NCBI RefSeq assembly: GCF_022132145.1 | Contig: NZ_JAJISP010000001.1 | Coordinates: 1,116,001 to 1,180,000 of the forward strand | Length of the DNA: 64,000 bases | Source of the DNA: Pseudomonas sp. MMS21 TM103 | GTDB taxonomy: Bacteria > Pseudomonadota > Gammaproteobacteria > Pseudomonadales > Pseudomonadaceae | Direction: 5' to 3' | In this document: in pieces, positions 37,388-46,437 of the stretch | Layout: the number at the start of each line of letters is the position of its first letter | How positions within the stretch are numbered: position 1 is the stretch's first letter | Notes under the pieces: model-generated | The model's database searches: none | Seen by the model: only the letters and a program-made list of their open reading frames with translations | Told to the model about the DNA's origin: nothing | Translations under genes and position numbers: made by a program

Positions 37388-38452
37388 TTAAACCTCGGCA
37401 TACATGCGGCCAGCGTTGAAGATCCCTTGCGGGTCGAGCTGGGATTTCAGCTGGCGGTGATAGCGCAGCAAGGGCGCGGCCAGGGGCTGGAACGGGCTGT
37501 CGCAGACCCCGGCAGTGAAGCAGGTGGCATGGCCACCGGCGGCACTGACGATGCTGCGGATCTGCGCCGCCTCGGCAGTGGATTTCAGCCAGCGCTGGGC
37601 ACCGCCCCAGTCGATCAACTGATCGCCGGGCAAGCTCAGCACCGCGCTGTTGTTCGGCAGAGACAGGCGCCACAAGGGTCGCGGGTCGGCGAAGAAGGCC
37701 AGGCGCTGCTCGTTCAGCTGCTGCCAGTAGGTCGGGTCGAGCAGCTCGCCACCGAGGCTCTTGCGCGCGGCAGCCACCGAACCTTCGCCACCTTCCAGGC
37801 GCAGGTGCAGGGCGCGGCCGTCATGACTGGCGGCGCTCAGCGGGATCGGCTGCTGGCCCCACTCGGCGAGTTTGCGCAGGGCGCTCTCGACATCCATCGG
37901 CAGGCGCAGGCTGAGGCACTCACGGGGCTTGGGAAGCACCTTGAGCGACACTTCGGTGAGCAGCCCCAGGCAGCCGAAACTACCCACCAGCAGGCGCGAC
38001 AGGTCATAACCGGCGACGTTCTTCATCACCTCGCCGCCGAAGCGCAGGTGCTTGCCGTGGCCGGTGATCAGACGCGTACCCAGGACCATGTCGCGGACCG
38101 AGCCGACCCAGGGCCGCCGTGGGCCGGACAGCCCCGTGGCGACCATGCCGCCGACGGTGGCACCGCCAGCGAAGCTCGGCGCCTCACAGGTGAGCATCTG
38201 CCCGGCCTCATCCAGCGCCGCCTGCAATTCGACCAGCGGGGTGCCGGCGCGGGCAGTGATCACCAGCTCGGTCGGGTCGTAGCTGACAATGCCACGGTGG
38301 GCGCGGCTGTCGATCACCTCGCCGGTGACCGGGCGGCCAAGAAATGCCTTGCTGTTGCCGCCCTGAATACGCAGCGGCAACGAATTGTTGAGGGCGTGAT
38401 TGACCTGTTCCAGCAGCGCCGTGCTGGCATCGAAATCATGCGGCATGACCAT
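37388..38452 (-). CDS. glcE: Glycolate oxidase FAD-binding subunit
   Basis: The second flavin-fold subunit of glycolate dehydrogenase, 354 residues. The FAD-binding PCMH-type fold shows PLRIQGGNSKAFLGRP near residue 25, the stretch VSYDPTELVITARAGTPL near 50 and GGATVGGMVATGLSGPRRP near 93. The start is at an ATG overlapping the glcD stop (TGATG) with GGAG eight bases upstream, a clear sign of translational coupling. A second ATG two codons later is possible. Confidence 0.93.
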   Translation of the reverse strand: MVMPHDFDASTALLEQVNHALNNSLPLRIQGGNSKAFLGRPVTGEVIDSRAHRGIVSYDPTELVITARAGTPLVELQAALDEAGQMLTCEAPSFAGGATVGGMVATGLSGPRRPWVGSVRDMVLGTRLITGHGKHLRFGGEVMKNVAGYDLSRLLVGSFGCLGLLTEVSLKVLPKPRECLSLRLPMDVESALRKLAEWGQQPIPLSAASHDGRALHLRLEGGEGSVAAARKSLGGELLDPTYWQQLNEQRLAFFADPRPLWRLSLPNNSAVLSLPGDQLIDWGGAQRWLKSTAEAAQIRSIVSAAGGHATCFTAGVCDSPFQPLAAPLLRYHRQLKSQLDPQGIFNAGRMYAEV

Positions 38453-39951
38453 CAGAAACGCTCCAGGTCGGGAAAGGGCAGCTGGCCGTGGTGCACATGC
38501 ATGGCGCCGAATTCGGCGCAGCGATGCAGGGTCGGGATGTTCTTGCCGGGGTTGAGCAGGCCCTTGGGATCGAAGGCTGCTTTCACCGCGTGGAACAGGG
38601 TCAGCTCGTCGCTGTTGAACTGGGCGCACATCTGGTTGATCTTCTCGCGGCCGACGCCGTGCTCGCCGGTGATGCTGCCGCCGACCTTCACGCAGAGTTC
38701 GAGGATCTTGCCGCCGACGGCTTCGGCGCGCTCCAGCTCGCCGGGCTGGTTGGCATCGAACAGGATCAGCGGGTGCATGTTGCCGTCGCCAGCGTGGAAC
38801 ACGTTGGCCACGCGCAGGCCGTACTCGGCGGACAGCTCGGCGATGCCGCGCAGCACACCGGGCAACTCGCGGCGCGGAATGGTGCCGTCCATGCAGTAGT
38901 AGTCCGGCGAGATGCGCCCGACCGCCGGGAAGGCGTTCTTGCGTCCGGCCCAGAACCTGACCCGTTCGGCCTCGTCACGGGCCAGGCGCACTTCGCTGGC
39001 GCCGGCCGCCTCCAACACCACACGTACCCTTTCGCACTCGTCGCGCACGTCGGCTTCGACGCCGTCCAGTTCACACAGCAGGATGGCCTCGGCCTCGACC
39101 GGGTAGCCGGCATGGATGAAGTCTTCCGCGGCGCGGATCGCCAGGTTGTCCATCATCTCCAGGCCGCCGGGAATGATGCCGGCGGCGATGATGTCGCCCA
39201 CCGCGCGCCCGGCCTTTTCCACCGAATCGAAGCTGGCCAGCAGCACCTTGGCCACCTGCGGCTTGGGCAGCAACTTGACCGTGACCTCGGTGATGATGCC
39301 GAGCATGCCTTCCGAGCCGGTGAACAGCGCGAGCAGGTCGAAACCCGGTGCATCCAGGGCATCGGAGCCCAGGGTCATGCGCTCGCCCTCGACCGTAAGG
39401 ACCTCGACCTTGAGCAGATTGTGCACGGTCAGGCCGTATTTCAGGCAATGCACGCCGCCGGCGTTCTCGGCCACGTTGCCGCCGATCGAACAGGCGATCT
39501 GCGAAGACGGATCCGGCGCGTAATACAGTTCATAAGGAGCGGCGGCCTGGGAAATCGCCAGGTTGCGCACGCCGGGCTGGACCCGGGCGAAACGCCCAGC
39601 CGGGTTGACCTCGAGAATCTTGTTGAAGCGCGCCATCACCAGCAGGATGCCCTGCTCCAACGGCAAGGCGCCGCCGGACAAGCCAGTGCCGGCGCCGCGT
39701 GCCACCACCGGCACGCCGCGCTGATAGCAAAGTTTGAGCAGACGCTCGACCTGCTCGATGCGCTCGGGCAGCACCACCAGCATCGGCGTGGCGGTGTAGG
39801 CCGAGAGGCCGTCGCATTCGTAGGGTTTGAGGTCTTCCTGGGTATGCAGCACGTCCAGGTCGGGCAGTTGCTCGCGCAATGCGGCCAGCAGGGCTGGCTT
39901 ATCGACTGCGGGCAACGGGCCATCGACGCGCTCGTCGTACAGAATGCTCAT
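38452..39951 (-). CDS. glcD: Glycolate oxidase catalytic subunit
   Basis: The FAD-linked catalytic subunit that oxidises glycolate (and often D-lactate) to glyoxylate, 499 residues. The FAD domain shows PVVARGAGTGLSGGALP near residue 75 and the stretch IGGNVAENAGGVHCLKYG near 150. The C-terminal FAD-oxidase region has NVFHAGDGNMHPLILFD near 385 and GSITGEHGVGREK near 430. It is the first gene of the leftward operon glcDEFGBA and is divergent from its regulator glcC, with two operators in between. Confidence 0.96.
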   Translation of the reverse strand: MSILYDERVDGPLPAVDKPALLAALREQLPDLDVLHTQEDLKPYECDGLSAYTATPMLVVLPERIEQVERLLKLCYQRGVPVVARGAGTGLSGGALPLEQGILLVMARFNKILEVNPAGRFARVQPGVRNLAISQAAAPYELYYAPDPSSQIACSIGGNVAENAGGVHCLKYGLTVHNLLKVEVLTVEGERMTLGSDALDAPGFDLLALFTGSEGMLGIITEVTVKLLPKPQVAKVLLASFDSVEKAGRAVGDIIAAGIIPGGLEMMDNLAIRAAEDFIHAGYPVEAEAILLCELDGVEADVRDECERVRVVLEAAGASEVRLARDEAERVRFWAGRKNAFPAVGRISPDYYCMDGTIPRRELPGVLRGIAELSAEYGLRVANVFHAGDGNMHPLILFDANQPGELERAEAVGGKILELCVKVGGSITGEHGVGREKINQMCAQFNSDELTLFHAVKAAFDPKGLLNPGKNIPTLHRCAEFGAMHVHHGQLPFPDLERF

Positions 39952-40067
39952 GGCAGGCTCACTCGTGTGGCGTAGCGGGTGTAGTCGTTATGGCGCATCC
40001 GCACAGCGGTGCGCTAGTTGTGCACCATGTTTAGCCCCTGGCAATTCTGACGTCCACCTCCATCCAT

Positions 40068-40082
40068 ACTGGTATGACCAGT
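40068..40082. promoter_or_regulatory. GlcC-type operator 1
   Basis: ACTGGTATGACCAGT is a near-perfect 15-base palindrome that contains TGGT-N3-ACCA, the core recognised by FadR/LldR/GlcC-like GntR regulators. It lies about 117 bases upstream of glcD. Confidence 0.7.
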
Positions 40083-40177
40083 TTTTTTAGACTCGTGCAT
40101 CACCACTTATCGACTCAGGCTTTGCCCTGCATGACTAAGGCGCTTATATTCGTCAACTGAATTTCGACAAACCCTAG

Positions 40178-40192
40178 CTGGTCATACCAGTC
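40178..40192. promoter_or_regulatory. GlcC-type operator 2
   Basis: GCTGGTCATACCAGT is the reverse complement of operator 1 with one mismatch. It ends about 16 bases upstream of the glcC ATG, so it could mediate autorepression. Confidence 0.7.
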
Positions 40193-40207
40193 AGCGAGTG
40201 CACCAGA

Positions 40208-40984
40208 ATGGATCTAGAACAGCCCGCAGCACGCCGCCAGGTCAGCGATGTAGTGGCCGAAAAAATTGAACGGTTGATCGTCGATGGCGTGCTCAAGGTG
40301 GGCCAGGCCCTGCCCTCGGAACGACGCCTGTGCGAGAAGCTCGGAATTTCCCGTTCGGCACTGCGCGAAGGGCTCAAGGTGCTGCGCGGGCGCGGCATCA
40401 TCGAAACCGCCCAAGGCCGCGATTCGCGGGTCGCGACCCTGAACGGGGCGCGCGACGCCAGCCCGCTGATGCACCTGTTCAGCTCGCAGCCGCGCACCCT
40501 GTTCGATCTGCTTGAAGTACGCGCCCTGCTCGAGGCCGAGTCGGCGCGCCTGGCGGCCCTGCGCGGTACCGATGCGGATTTCGTCCTGCTGACCCGCCGC
40601 TACGAGGAAATGCTCGACGCCCACAACGAGCCGCCGAGCGAGGTCGAACCGCGCGAACATGCGCGCCTCGACCACGCCTTCCACCTGGCCATCTGCGAGG
40701 CATCGCACAACCCGGTGCTGCTGCACACCCTGCAATCGCTGACCGACCTGATGCTCAACTCGGTGTTCGCCTCGGTCAACAACCTCTATCACCGACCACT
40801 GCAGAAACGCCAGATCGACCGCCAGCATGCCCGGCTCTACCACGCGGTCATCGAGCGCCTGCCGGAGCAGGCGCAACGCGCCGCCCGCGAGCACATCCTC
40901 AGCATCCGCGACAACCTCAAGGAGATCGAACAGGAGGAACAGCGCCTGGTGCGCGCGACCATGAGATTGGAAGGCTGGTCGTGA
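40208..40984 (+). CDS. glcC: GntR/FadR family glycolate operon regulator
   Basis: A 258-residue transcription factor. The N-terminal GntR winged helix (about 10-75) contains LPSERRLCEKLGISRSALRE. The C-terminal FCD ligand domain (about 95-240) has RALLEAESARLAAL and the metal-binding histidine pattern DHAFHLAICEASHNPVL. GlcC in E. coli activates glc genes in response to glycolate or glyoxylate. Divergence from glcD and the two matching operators make the target assignment strong. Confidence 0.92.
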   Translation: MDLEQPAARRQVSDVVAEKIERLIVDGVLKVGQALPSERRLCEKLGISRSALREGLKVLRGRGIIETAQGRDSRVATLNGARDASPLMHLFSSQPRTLFDLLEVRALLEAESARLAALRGTDADFVLLTRRYEEMLDAHNEPPSEVEPREHARLDHAFHLAICEASHNPVLLHTLQSLTDLMLNSVFASVNNLYHRPLQKRQIDRQHARLYHAVIERLPEQAQRAAREHILSIRDNLKEIEQEEQRLVRATMRLEGWS

Positions 40985-41080
40985 TCGGCCGGGGGCAGCC
41001 TATGGTGGGTTAGGCGCGACAGGCAGAGCCACCTCGGGCACCTGACTCGGCGCATCAACCCCGTGGCCGCTGGCAGCTGT

Positions 41081-41102
41081 TGGGTTACGCGCCGCTAACC
41101 CA
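41081..41102. repeat. REP-like palindrome upstream of ubiC
   Basis: TGGGTTA(cgcgccgc)TAACCCA is a perfect seven-pair dyad in the glcC-ubiC gap. A lone TGGTGGGTTAGGCG half-element lies about 75 bases before it. This composition is typical of pseudomonad intergenic repeats. Confidence 0.45.
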
Positions 41103-41163
41103 GCCTACGCCTGCGGACGTCCGTGCTAGACTCGCGCGCTTCCGATTTGAGGTGAATTCTGTC

Positions 41164-41715
41164 GTGCCCCATGCCGCCCTCGCCCATCCGCCGCACTGGC
41201 TGACTGCCAGCCAACTGCACCCGGCCCCGGCTGCCGGGGTGCGCGAATGGCTGTTCAATCAAGAGTCGCTGACCCGCAGACTGACGGCCTTGTCCGCTGA
41301 CGGCTTTAGCGTCAGCCCGTTGGTCGAGGGCTGGCAGCGCTTGCGCAGCGACGAATGCAGCGCCCTCAAGGTCGCGGCCGGCAGTCAGGGCTGGGTGCGT
41401 GAAGTGTATTTGCGCGGCCATGGCCAACCCTGGGTGTTCGCCCGCAGCGTGGCGGCGCGCAGCGTTCTGCAGGGCTCCGGCCTGGCCCTGGATCAGCTGG
41501 GCAGCCGCTCGCTCGGCGAACTGCTGTTCAGCGACCGCGCGTTCGACCGCAGCACCCTGCAGGCCTGCCGATTCCCGGCGGCCTGGCTGCCCACCGAAGT
41601 GCGTGCAGAACGCCTGTGGGCACGTCGCTCCTGCTTCAGCCGCGGCGCCCTCGGGGTGCTGGTGGTCGAAGTGTTTCTGCCCGAGTTCTGGCCGGCAGCC
41701 GGGATCGAGGCCTAG
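41164..41715 (+). CDS. ubiC: Chorismate lyase
   Basis: Splits chorismate into 4-hydroxybenzoate and pyruvate, the first committed step of ubiquinone synthesis. The protein is 183 residues from a GTG start selected by GAGGTG nine bases upstream; no suitable ATG exists at the family start. Matching parts include REWLFNQESLTRRLTAL near residue 28, VREVYLRGHGQPWVFARSV near 78 and the C-terminal LWARRSCFSRG with LVVEVFLPEFW. ubiA follows after 79 bases. Confidence 0.9.
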   Translation: MPHAALAHPPHWLTASQLHPAPAAGVREWLFNQESLTRRLTALSADGFSVSPLVEGWQRLRSDECSALKVAAGSQGWVREVYLRGHGQPWVFARSVAARSVLQGSGLALDQLGSRSLGELLFSDRAFDRSTLQACRFPAAWLPTEVRAERLWARRSCFSRGALGVLVVEVFLPEFWPAAGIEA

Positions 41716-41794
41716 GGCCGCTCTTTCTGTATCGATCCACCCTTCGCGCCCAGCGCCCGTATAATCCGCCGCACCCCGCCCGGAGAAGCGCTCG

Positions 41795-42706
41795 ATGTAC
41801 ACCCGCCTGCTCAAATCGCTGAATCGCCTGCATCCCCGCACCTGGGACTTCATCCAGCTGATGCGCCTGGAAAAGCCCATCGGCATCTACCTGCTGCTCT
41901 GGCCGACGCTATGGGCCCTGTGGGTCGCAGCCGAAGGTGTGCCGAGCGCGAAAAACCTGTTTATCTTCATCGTCGGAGTGATCCTGATGCGCGCCGCCGG
42001 CTGCGTGATCAACGACTACGCCGACCGCAACTTCGACGGCCACGTCAAACGCACCCAGGCGCGGCCCTTGGCCAGCGGCAAGGTGACGCCGCGCGAGGCG
42101 CTGATCCTGTTCGCCGTGCTGCTGGCGCTGGCCTTTATCCTGGTGCTGCTGACCAACGCCGCGACCATCTGGCTGTCTTTTGGCGGCCTGGCCCTGGCCG
42201 CCTGCTACCCCTTCATGAAGCGCTATACCTTCTATCCCCAGGTGGTGCTCGGCGCGGCGTTTTCCTGGGGCATGCCGATGGCCTTCACCGCCGAAACCGG
42301 CAGCCTGCCGCCGGAGGCCTGGCTGCTGTTCATCGCCAACCTGCTGTGGACGGTGGCCTATGACACCTACTACGCCATGGCCGACCGCGAGGACGACCTG
42401 AAAATCGGGGTGAAATCCACCGCCATCCTGTTCGGCGAGGCCGACCGCCTGATCATCGCCATCCTTCAGGGCCTGACCCTGCTGTGCCTGCTGCTGGCCG
42501 GCAGTCGCTTCGAGCTGGGCCTGCCCTTCCATCTCGGCTTGGTAGTGGCGGCCGCCTGCTTCGCCTGGGAATACCACAAGACCCGCAACCGCAAGCCGAT
42601 GGCCTGTTTCAACGCCTTCCTGCACAACCACTGGGCGGGGTTGGCGATTTTCCTCGGCATCGTGCTGGATTACGCGCTGCGGGCACAGCCGAGCGTTTTG
42701 CCCTGA
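41795..42706 (+). CDS. ubiA: 4-hydroxybenzoate octaprenyltransferase
   Basis: Attaches the polyprenyl tail to 4-hydroxybenzoate in ubiquinone synthesis, in the inner membrane. The protein is 303 residues with about eight or nine membrane helices. The two magnesium-binding aspartate motifs are [15 protein letters not shown] near residue 72 and [16 protein letters not shown] near 190. GGAGAAG nine bases before the ATG supports the start. It is placed directly after ubiC, which makes its substrate. Confidence 0.95.
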   Translation: MYTRLLKSLNRLHPRTWDFIQLMRLEKPIGIYLLLWPTLWALWVAAEGVPSAKNLFIFIVGVILMRAAGCVINDYADRNFDGHVKRTQARPLASGKVTPREALILFAVLLALAFILVLLTNAATIWLSFGGLALAACYPFMKRYTFYPQVVLGAAFSWGMPMAFTAETGSLPPEAWLLFIANLLWTVAYDTYYAMADREDDLKIGVKSTAILFGEADRLIIAILQGLTLLCLLLAGSRFELGLPFHLGLVVAAACFAWEYHKTRNRKPMACFNAFLHNHWAGLAIFLGIVLDYALRAQPSVLP

Positions 42707-42842
42707 GGCAGGGCCGGGCTACTATCCAGGCTCCCCCGCCCAGTTATGCGAGACAAGGCCGCCGATGTCACTCAATCCCCCTGCCATCGAGGCCCGCACA
42801 ACCTCATTGCCCATCCCGTGTAAGGCACGCCGCTGCCCCTGC

Positions 42843-42874
42843 CTGTCACATGGCTGCAATAATTCCGTTATCTA
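42843..42874 (+). promoter_or_regulatory. Pho box and -10 element of phoB
   Basis: CTGTCACATGG followed by CTGCAAT forms the 11-base direct-repeat pattern of a Pho box. Its first half is a full match and the second half is degenerate. TATCTA lies about ten bases downstream as a -10, the spacing used in PhoB-activated promoters, where the box replaces the -35. This predicts autoactivation of phoB-phoR. Confidence 0.6.
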
Positions 42875-42913
42875 ATGCCACGCATGACAGTAGAACGACT
42901 TGAGGCTGGATCC

Positions 42914-43603
42914 ATGGTTGGCAAGAACATTCTGATCGTCGATGACGAAGCACCGATCCGCGAAATGATCGCGGTGGCCCTGGAAATGGCCGGTTACGAG
43001 TGCCTGGAAGCGGAGAATAGCCAGCAGGCCCATGCCATCATCGTCGACCGCAAGCCCGACCTGATCCTGCTCGACTGGATGCTCCCCGGCACCAGCGGCA
43101 TCGAACTGGCACGCCGGCTCAAGCGTGACGAGCTGACCTGCGACATCCCGATCATCATGCTCACCGCCAAGGGCGAAGAAGACAACAAGATCCAGGGCCT
43201 GGAGGTCGGCGCCGACGACTACATCACCAAGCCGTTCTCGCCGCGCGAACTGGTCGCCCGCCTCAAGGCCGTGCTGCGTCGCGCCGGCCCCAGCGACAGC
43301 GAGGGACCGATCGAAGTCGGCGGCCTGCTGCTCGACCCCGTCAGCCACCGGGTGACCATCGATGGCACGCCGGCCGAGATGGGCCCGACCGAATACCGCC
43401 TGCTGCAGTTCTTCATGACCCATCAGGAACGTGCCTATACCCGCGGCCAGTTGCTCGACCAGGTCTGGGGCGGCAACGTCTACGTCGAGGAACGCACCGT
43501 CGATGTGCACATCCGCCGCCTGCGCAAGGCGCTCGGCGAAGCTTACGAAAACCTGGTGCAGACCGTGCGCGGCACCGGCTATCGTTTCTCCAGCAAGAGC
43601 TAG
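42914..43603 (+). CDS. phoB: Phosphate regulon response regulator PhoB
   Basis: An OmpR-type regulator that activates phosphate starvation genes. The protein is 229 residues, almost identical to P. aeruginosa PhoB. The receiver domain has the acidic pair VDDEAP, the phosphoacceptor in [10 protein letters not shown] (D54) and the lysine in ITKPFSPRE. The C-terminal winged helix has [20 protein letters not shown]. The ATG at [11 protein letters not shown] is the family start; 13 codons upstream are excluded. phoR follows after 58 bases. Confidence 0.97.
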   Translation: MVGKNILIVDDEAPIREMIAVALEMAGYECLEAENSQQAHAIIVDRKPDLILLDWMLPGTSGIELARRLKRDELTCDIPIIMLTAKGEEDNKIQGLEVGADDYITKPFSPRELVARLKAVLRRAGPSDSEGPIEVGGLLLDPVSHRVTIDGTPAEMGPTEYRLLQFFMTHQERAYTRGQLLDQVWGGNVYVEERTVDVHIRRLRKALGEAYENLVQTVRGTGYRFSSKS

Positions 43604-43661
43604 CGCTATTCCCGGCCGATGATGGCGCGGGTTAGGATTGCCGGCTTGCCTCTGCGGCTCA

Positions 43662-44996
43662 ATGGATCGATTGGCGGATGACTCCCAAGTGAAGCAAAAC
43701 TGGCGTGGCACTGTGGTGCGCAGTCTGCTGTTGTTAATCGGCGCCAGCCTGCTGCTCGGCCTGCTCACCGGCGAGTATGCCTGGGCGCTGGCCACCGGCC
43801 TGGCCATCTACCTGGGCTGGACCCTGAACCAATTGCTGCGCCTGCACAAATGGCTGAAAGAACACCAGCCGGACGAGCCACCACCGGATGGCTATGGCCT
43901 GTGGGGCGAGGTGTTCGACAGCATCTACCACCTGCAACGACGCAACGAGAAAGCCCGCGGCCGCCTGCAGGCGGTGATCGATCGGGTGCAGGAATCCACC
44001 GCCGCGCTGAATGACGCAGTGATCATGCTCGACAGCAACGGCAATCTGGAATGGTGGAACCGCGCCGCGGAAACCCTGCTTGGCCTGAAAACCCCGCAGG
44101 ACAGTGGTCAAACGATCACCAACCTGCTGCGCGACCCGCGCTTCGTCGAATACTTCGAGCGCGGCAGCTACCTCGAACCGCTGGAGTTGCCTTCGCCGCT
44201 CAACAACCGTCGGCGCCTGCAGTTCCATATCACCCACTACGGCAATCGCGAGCACTTGATGCTGGTGCGTGACGTCACCCGCTTGTTTCAGCTCGAACAG
44301 ATGCGCAAGGACTTCGTCGCCAACGTCTCCCACGAGTTGCGCACGCCGCTGACGGTGATCAGCGGTTACCTGGAAACCCTGCTGGACAACGTCGAAGACG
44401 TCAACCCGCGCTGGCTGCGCGCGCTGCAGCAGATGCAGCAGCAGGGCGGGCGCATGCAGAGCCTGCTCAATGACCTGCTGTTGCTGGCCAAGCTGGAAGC
44501 CACCGACTACCCCTCGGACAACCAGCCGGTGGCGGTCGACCTGCTGCTGTTGAGCATCAAGAGCGACGCCCAGGCGCTGTCCGGTGAAAGCATGCACCAC
44601 ATCAGCCTGGAGGCCGACCCGCATTTGCGTCTCAAGGGCAGCGAGGCGGAACTGCGCAGTGCCTTCTCCAACCTGGTGTTCAATGCGGTCAAGTACACCC
44701 CCGCGGAAGGCGAGATTCACATCCGCTGGTGGGGCGACGAGCAGGGCGCGCACCTCGCGGTGCGAGACAGCGGCCTGGGCATCGAGGCCAAGCACCTGCC
44801 ACGCCTGACCGAACGCTTCTACCGGGTCGACTCCAGCCGCGCGAGCAACACCGGCGGTACCGGCCTGGGCCTGGCCATCGTCAAGCATGTGCTGCTGCGC
44901 CACCGCGCCCGCCTGCAGATCGTCAGCAGCCTGGGCAAGGGCAGCACCTTCACCTGCCACTTCCCCAGCACTCAAGTGGTGCGGCGCGACAGCTAA
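43662..44996 (+). CDS. phoR: Phosphate regulon sensor kinase PhoR
   Basis: A membrane-bound histidine kinase that phosphorylates PhoB when phosphate is scarce. The protein is 444 residues. Two closely spaced membrane helices (about 20-60) have almost no periplasmic loop, as is usual for PhoR. A PAS domain (about 100-205, NDAVIMLDSNGNLEWWN) precedes the kinase. The H-box is FVANVSHELRTPLTVISG with phospho-accepting H224. N, G1 and G2 boxes are NLVFNAVKYTP, VRDSGLGIE and GGTGLGLAIVKH. The start at MDRLADDSQVK is chosen over an upstream TTG. Confidence 0.95.
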   Translation: MDRLADDSQVKQNWRGTVVRSLLLLIGASLLLGLLTGEYAWALATGLAIYLGWTLNQLLRLHKWLKEHQPDEPPPDGYGLWGEVFDSIYHLQRRNEKARGRLQAVIDRVQESTAALNDAVIMLDSNGNLEWWNRAAETLLGLKTPQDSGQTITNLLRDPRFVEYFERGSYLEPLELPSPLNNRRRLQFHITHYGNREHLMLVRDVTRLFQLEQMRKDFVANVSHELRTPLTVISGYLETLLDNVEDVNPRWLRALQQMQQQGGRMQSLLNDLLLLAKLEATDYPSDNQPVAVDLLLLSIKSDAQALSGESMHHISLEADPHLRLKGSEAELRSAFSNLVFNAVKYTPAEGEIHIRWWGDEQGAHLAVRDSGLGIEAKHLPRLTERFYRVDSSRASNTGGTGLGLAIVKHVLLRHRARLQIVSSLGKGSTFTCHFPSTQVVRRDS

Positions 44997-45077
44997 GCCG
45001 CCGCGGTCGATGCGCAGGCTTGCAAAGCCGCTTGCTTGGCCCCACCCTCTAGCGGTCATTGGCCTACCGAAACCTTT

Positions 45078-46418
45078 ATGGACCCCTCCACGAGTCTCAC
45101 CGTCACTACCTTTTTCGCCGATTTCGGCCTCGTTCTCTTCGCCCTGTTGCTGGTGCTGCTCAACGGCTTTTTCGTCGCCGCCGAGTTTGCCATCGTCAGG
45201 CTGCGTGCCACCAAGGTCGAGGCCCTGGCCAACCAGAACGGCTGGCGCGGACATATCCTGCGCACTGTGCACAACCAGATGGATGCCTACCTGTCGGCCT
45301 GCCAACTGGGCATCACCCTGGCCTCGCTGGCCCTCGGCTGGGTCGGCGAGCCGGCCTTCGCCGAACTGCTCACCCCGCTACTCGGCGCCATTGGCATCGA
45401 GTCGGCCAAGCTGGTGCACGGCATTGCCTTCTTCACCGCCTTCTCGATCATTTCCTACCTGCATATCGTGGTGGGCGAGCTGGCACCGAAGTCCTGGGCG
45501 ATTCGCCAGCCCGAACTGCTGTCGTTGTGGACGGCCGCGCCGCTGTATCTGTTCTACTGGGCCATGTACCCGGCGATCTTCCTGCTCAATGCCAGCGCCA
45601 ACGCCATCCTGCGCATTGCCGGCCAGGGCGAACCGGGGCCGCATCACGAGCACCATTACAGCCGCGACGAACTCAAGCTGATCCTGCACTCCAGCCGCGC
45701 CAGCAACCCCAGCGACCAGGACATGCGCGTGCTGGCCTCGGCGGTGGAACTCGGTGAACTGGAAGTGGTGGACTGGGCCAACTCCCGTGAAGACTTGATC
45801 TACCTTGAGCTCAACGCCCCGCTGGACGAGGTGTTCAGCGTGTTTCGCCGGCACAAGTACAGCCGCTACCCGATCTTCGACGAAGCCGCCGGCGAGTTCG
45901 TCGGCGTGCTGCACATCAAGGATCTGCTGCTGCACCTCTCCCTGCTGGAGATGCTGCCCTCGGCGCTGAAACTGGCCGAGTTGATGCACCCGATCGAACG
46001 GGTTGGCCGGCATATGCCGCTGTCCAACCTGCTCGAACAGTTCCGTCAGGGTGGCTCGCACTTCGCCCTGGTCGAAGAAGCAGACGGCAAGGTCATCGGC
46101 TACCTGACCATGGAAGACGTGCTCGAAGCCCTGGTCGGCGATATTCAGGACGAACACCACAAGACCGAGCGCGGCATTCTCGCCTATCAGCCGGGCAAGT
46201 TGCTGGTGCGCGGCGACACGCCGCTGTTCAAGGTCGAACGCCTGCTGGGGGTCAACCTCGACCATATCGAAGCGGAAACCCTGGCCGGGCTGATCTACGA
46301 AACCCTCAAGCGCATGCCCGAGGAAGAGGAAGTGCTGGAAGTGGAGGGGCTGCGCATCATCGTCAAGAAGATGAAGGGACCGAAGATTGTCCTGGCCAAG
46401 GTCCTCAGGCTGCAGTGA
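45078..46418 (+). CDS. CNNM/CBS domain membrane protein (CorC/HlyC family)
   Basis: A 446-residue inner-membrane protein often annotated as hemolysin-like. The N-terminal CNNM (DUF21) domain (about 5-190) has four hydrophobic segments, with LNGFFVAAEFAIVRLRATKV near residue 25 and the stretch HIVVGELAPKSWAIRQPE near 125. Two CBS repeats follow (about 220-340, e.g. RYPIFDEAAGEFVGVLHIKD), then a CorC_HlyC domain ending VKKMKGPKIVLAKVLRL. Relatives export magnesium or other divalent cations. It follows phoR, as PA5362 does. Its stop codon lies inside a hairpin shared with the convergent gene. Confidence 0.88.
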   Translation: MDPSTSLTVTTFFADFGLVLFALLLVLLNGFFVAAEFAIVRLRATKVEALANQNGWRGHILRTVHNQMDAYLSACQLGITLASLALGWVGEPAFAELLTPLLGAIGIESAKLVHGIAFFTAFSIISYLHIVVGELAPKSWAIRQPELLSLWTAAPLYLFYWAMYPAIFLLNASANAILRIAGQGEPGPHHEHHYSRDELKLILHSSRASNPSDQDMRVLASAVELGELEVVDWANSREDLIYLELNAPLDEVFSVFRRHKYSRYPIFDEAAGEFVGVLHIKDLLLHLSLLEMLPSALKLAELMHPIERVGRHMPLSNLLEQFRQGGSHFALVEEADGKVIGYLTMEDVLEALVGDIQDEHHKTERGILAYQPGKLLVRGDTPLFKVERLLGVNLDHIEAETLAGLIYETLKRMPEEEEVLEVEGLRIIVKKMKGPKIVLAKVLRLQ

Positions 46419-46437
46419 GCGGCTCAAGCGCTCACTG
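46413..46437. terminator. Hairpin spanning two convergent stop codons
   Basis: CAGTGAGCG(gctcaag)CGCTCACTG is a perfect nine-pair stem. It contains the stop of the CNNM gene and the stop of the EamA gene, which lie only five bases apart. There is no T run on either side. Confidence 0.5.
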
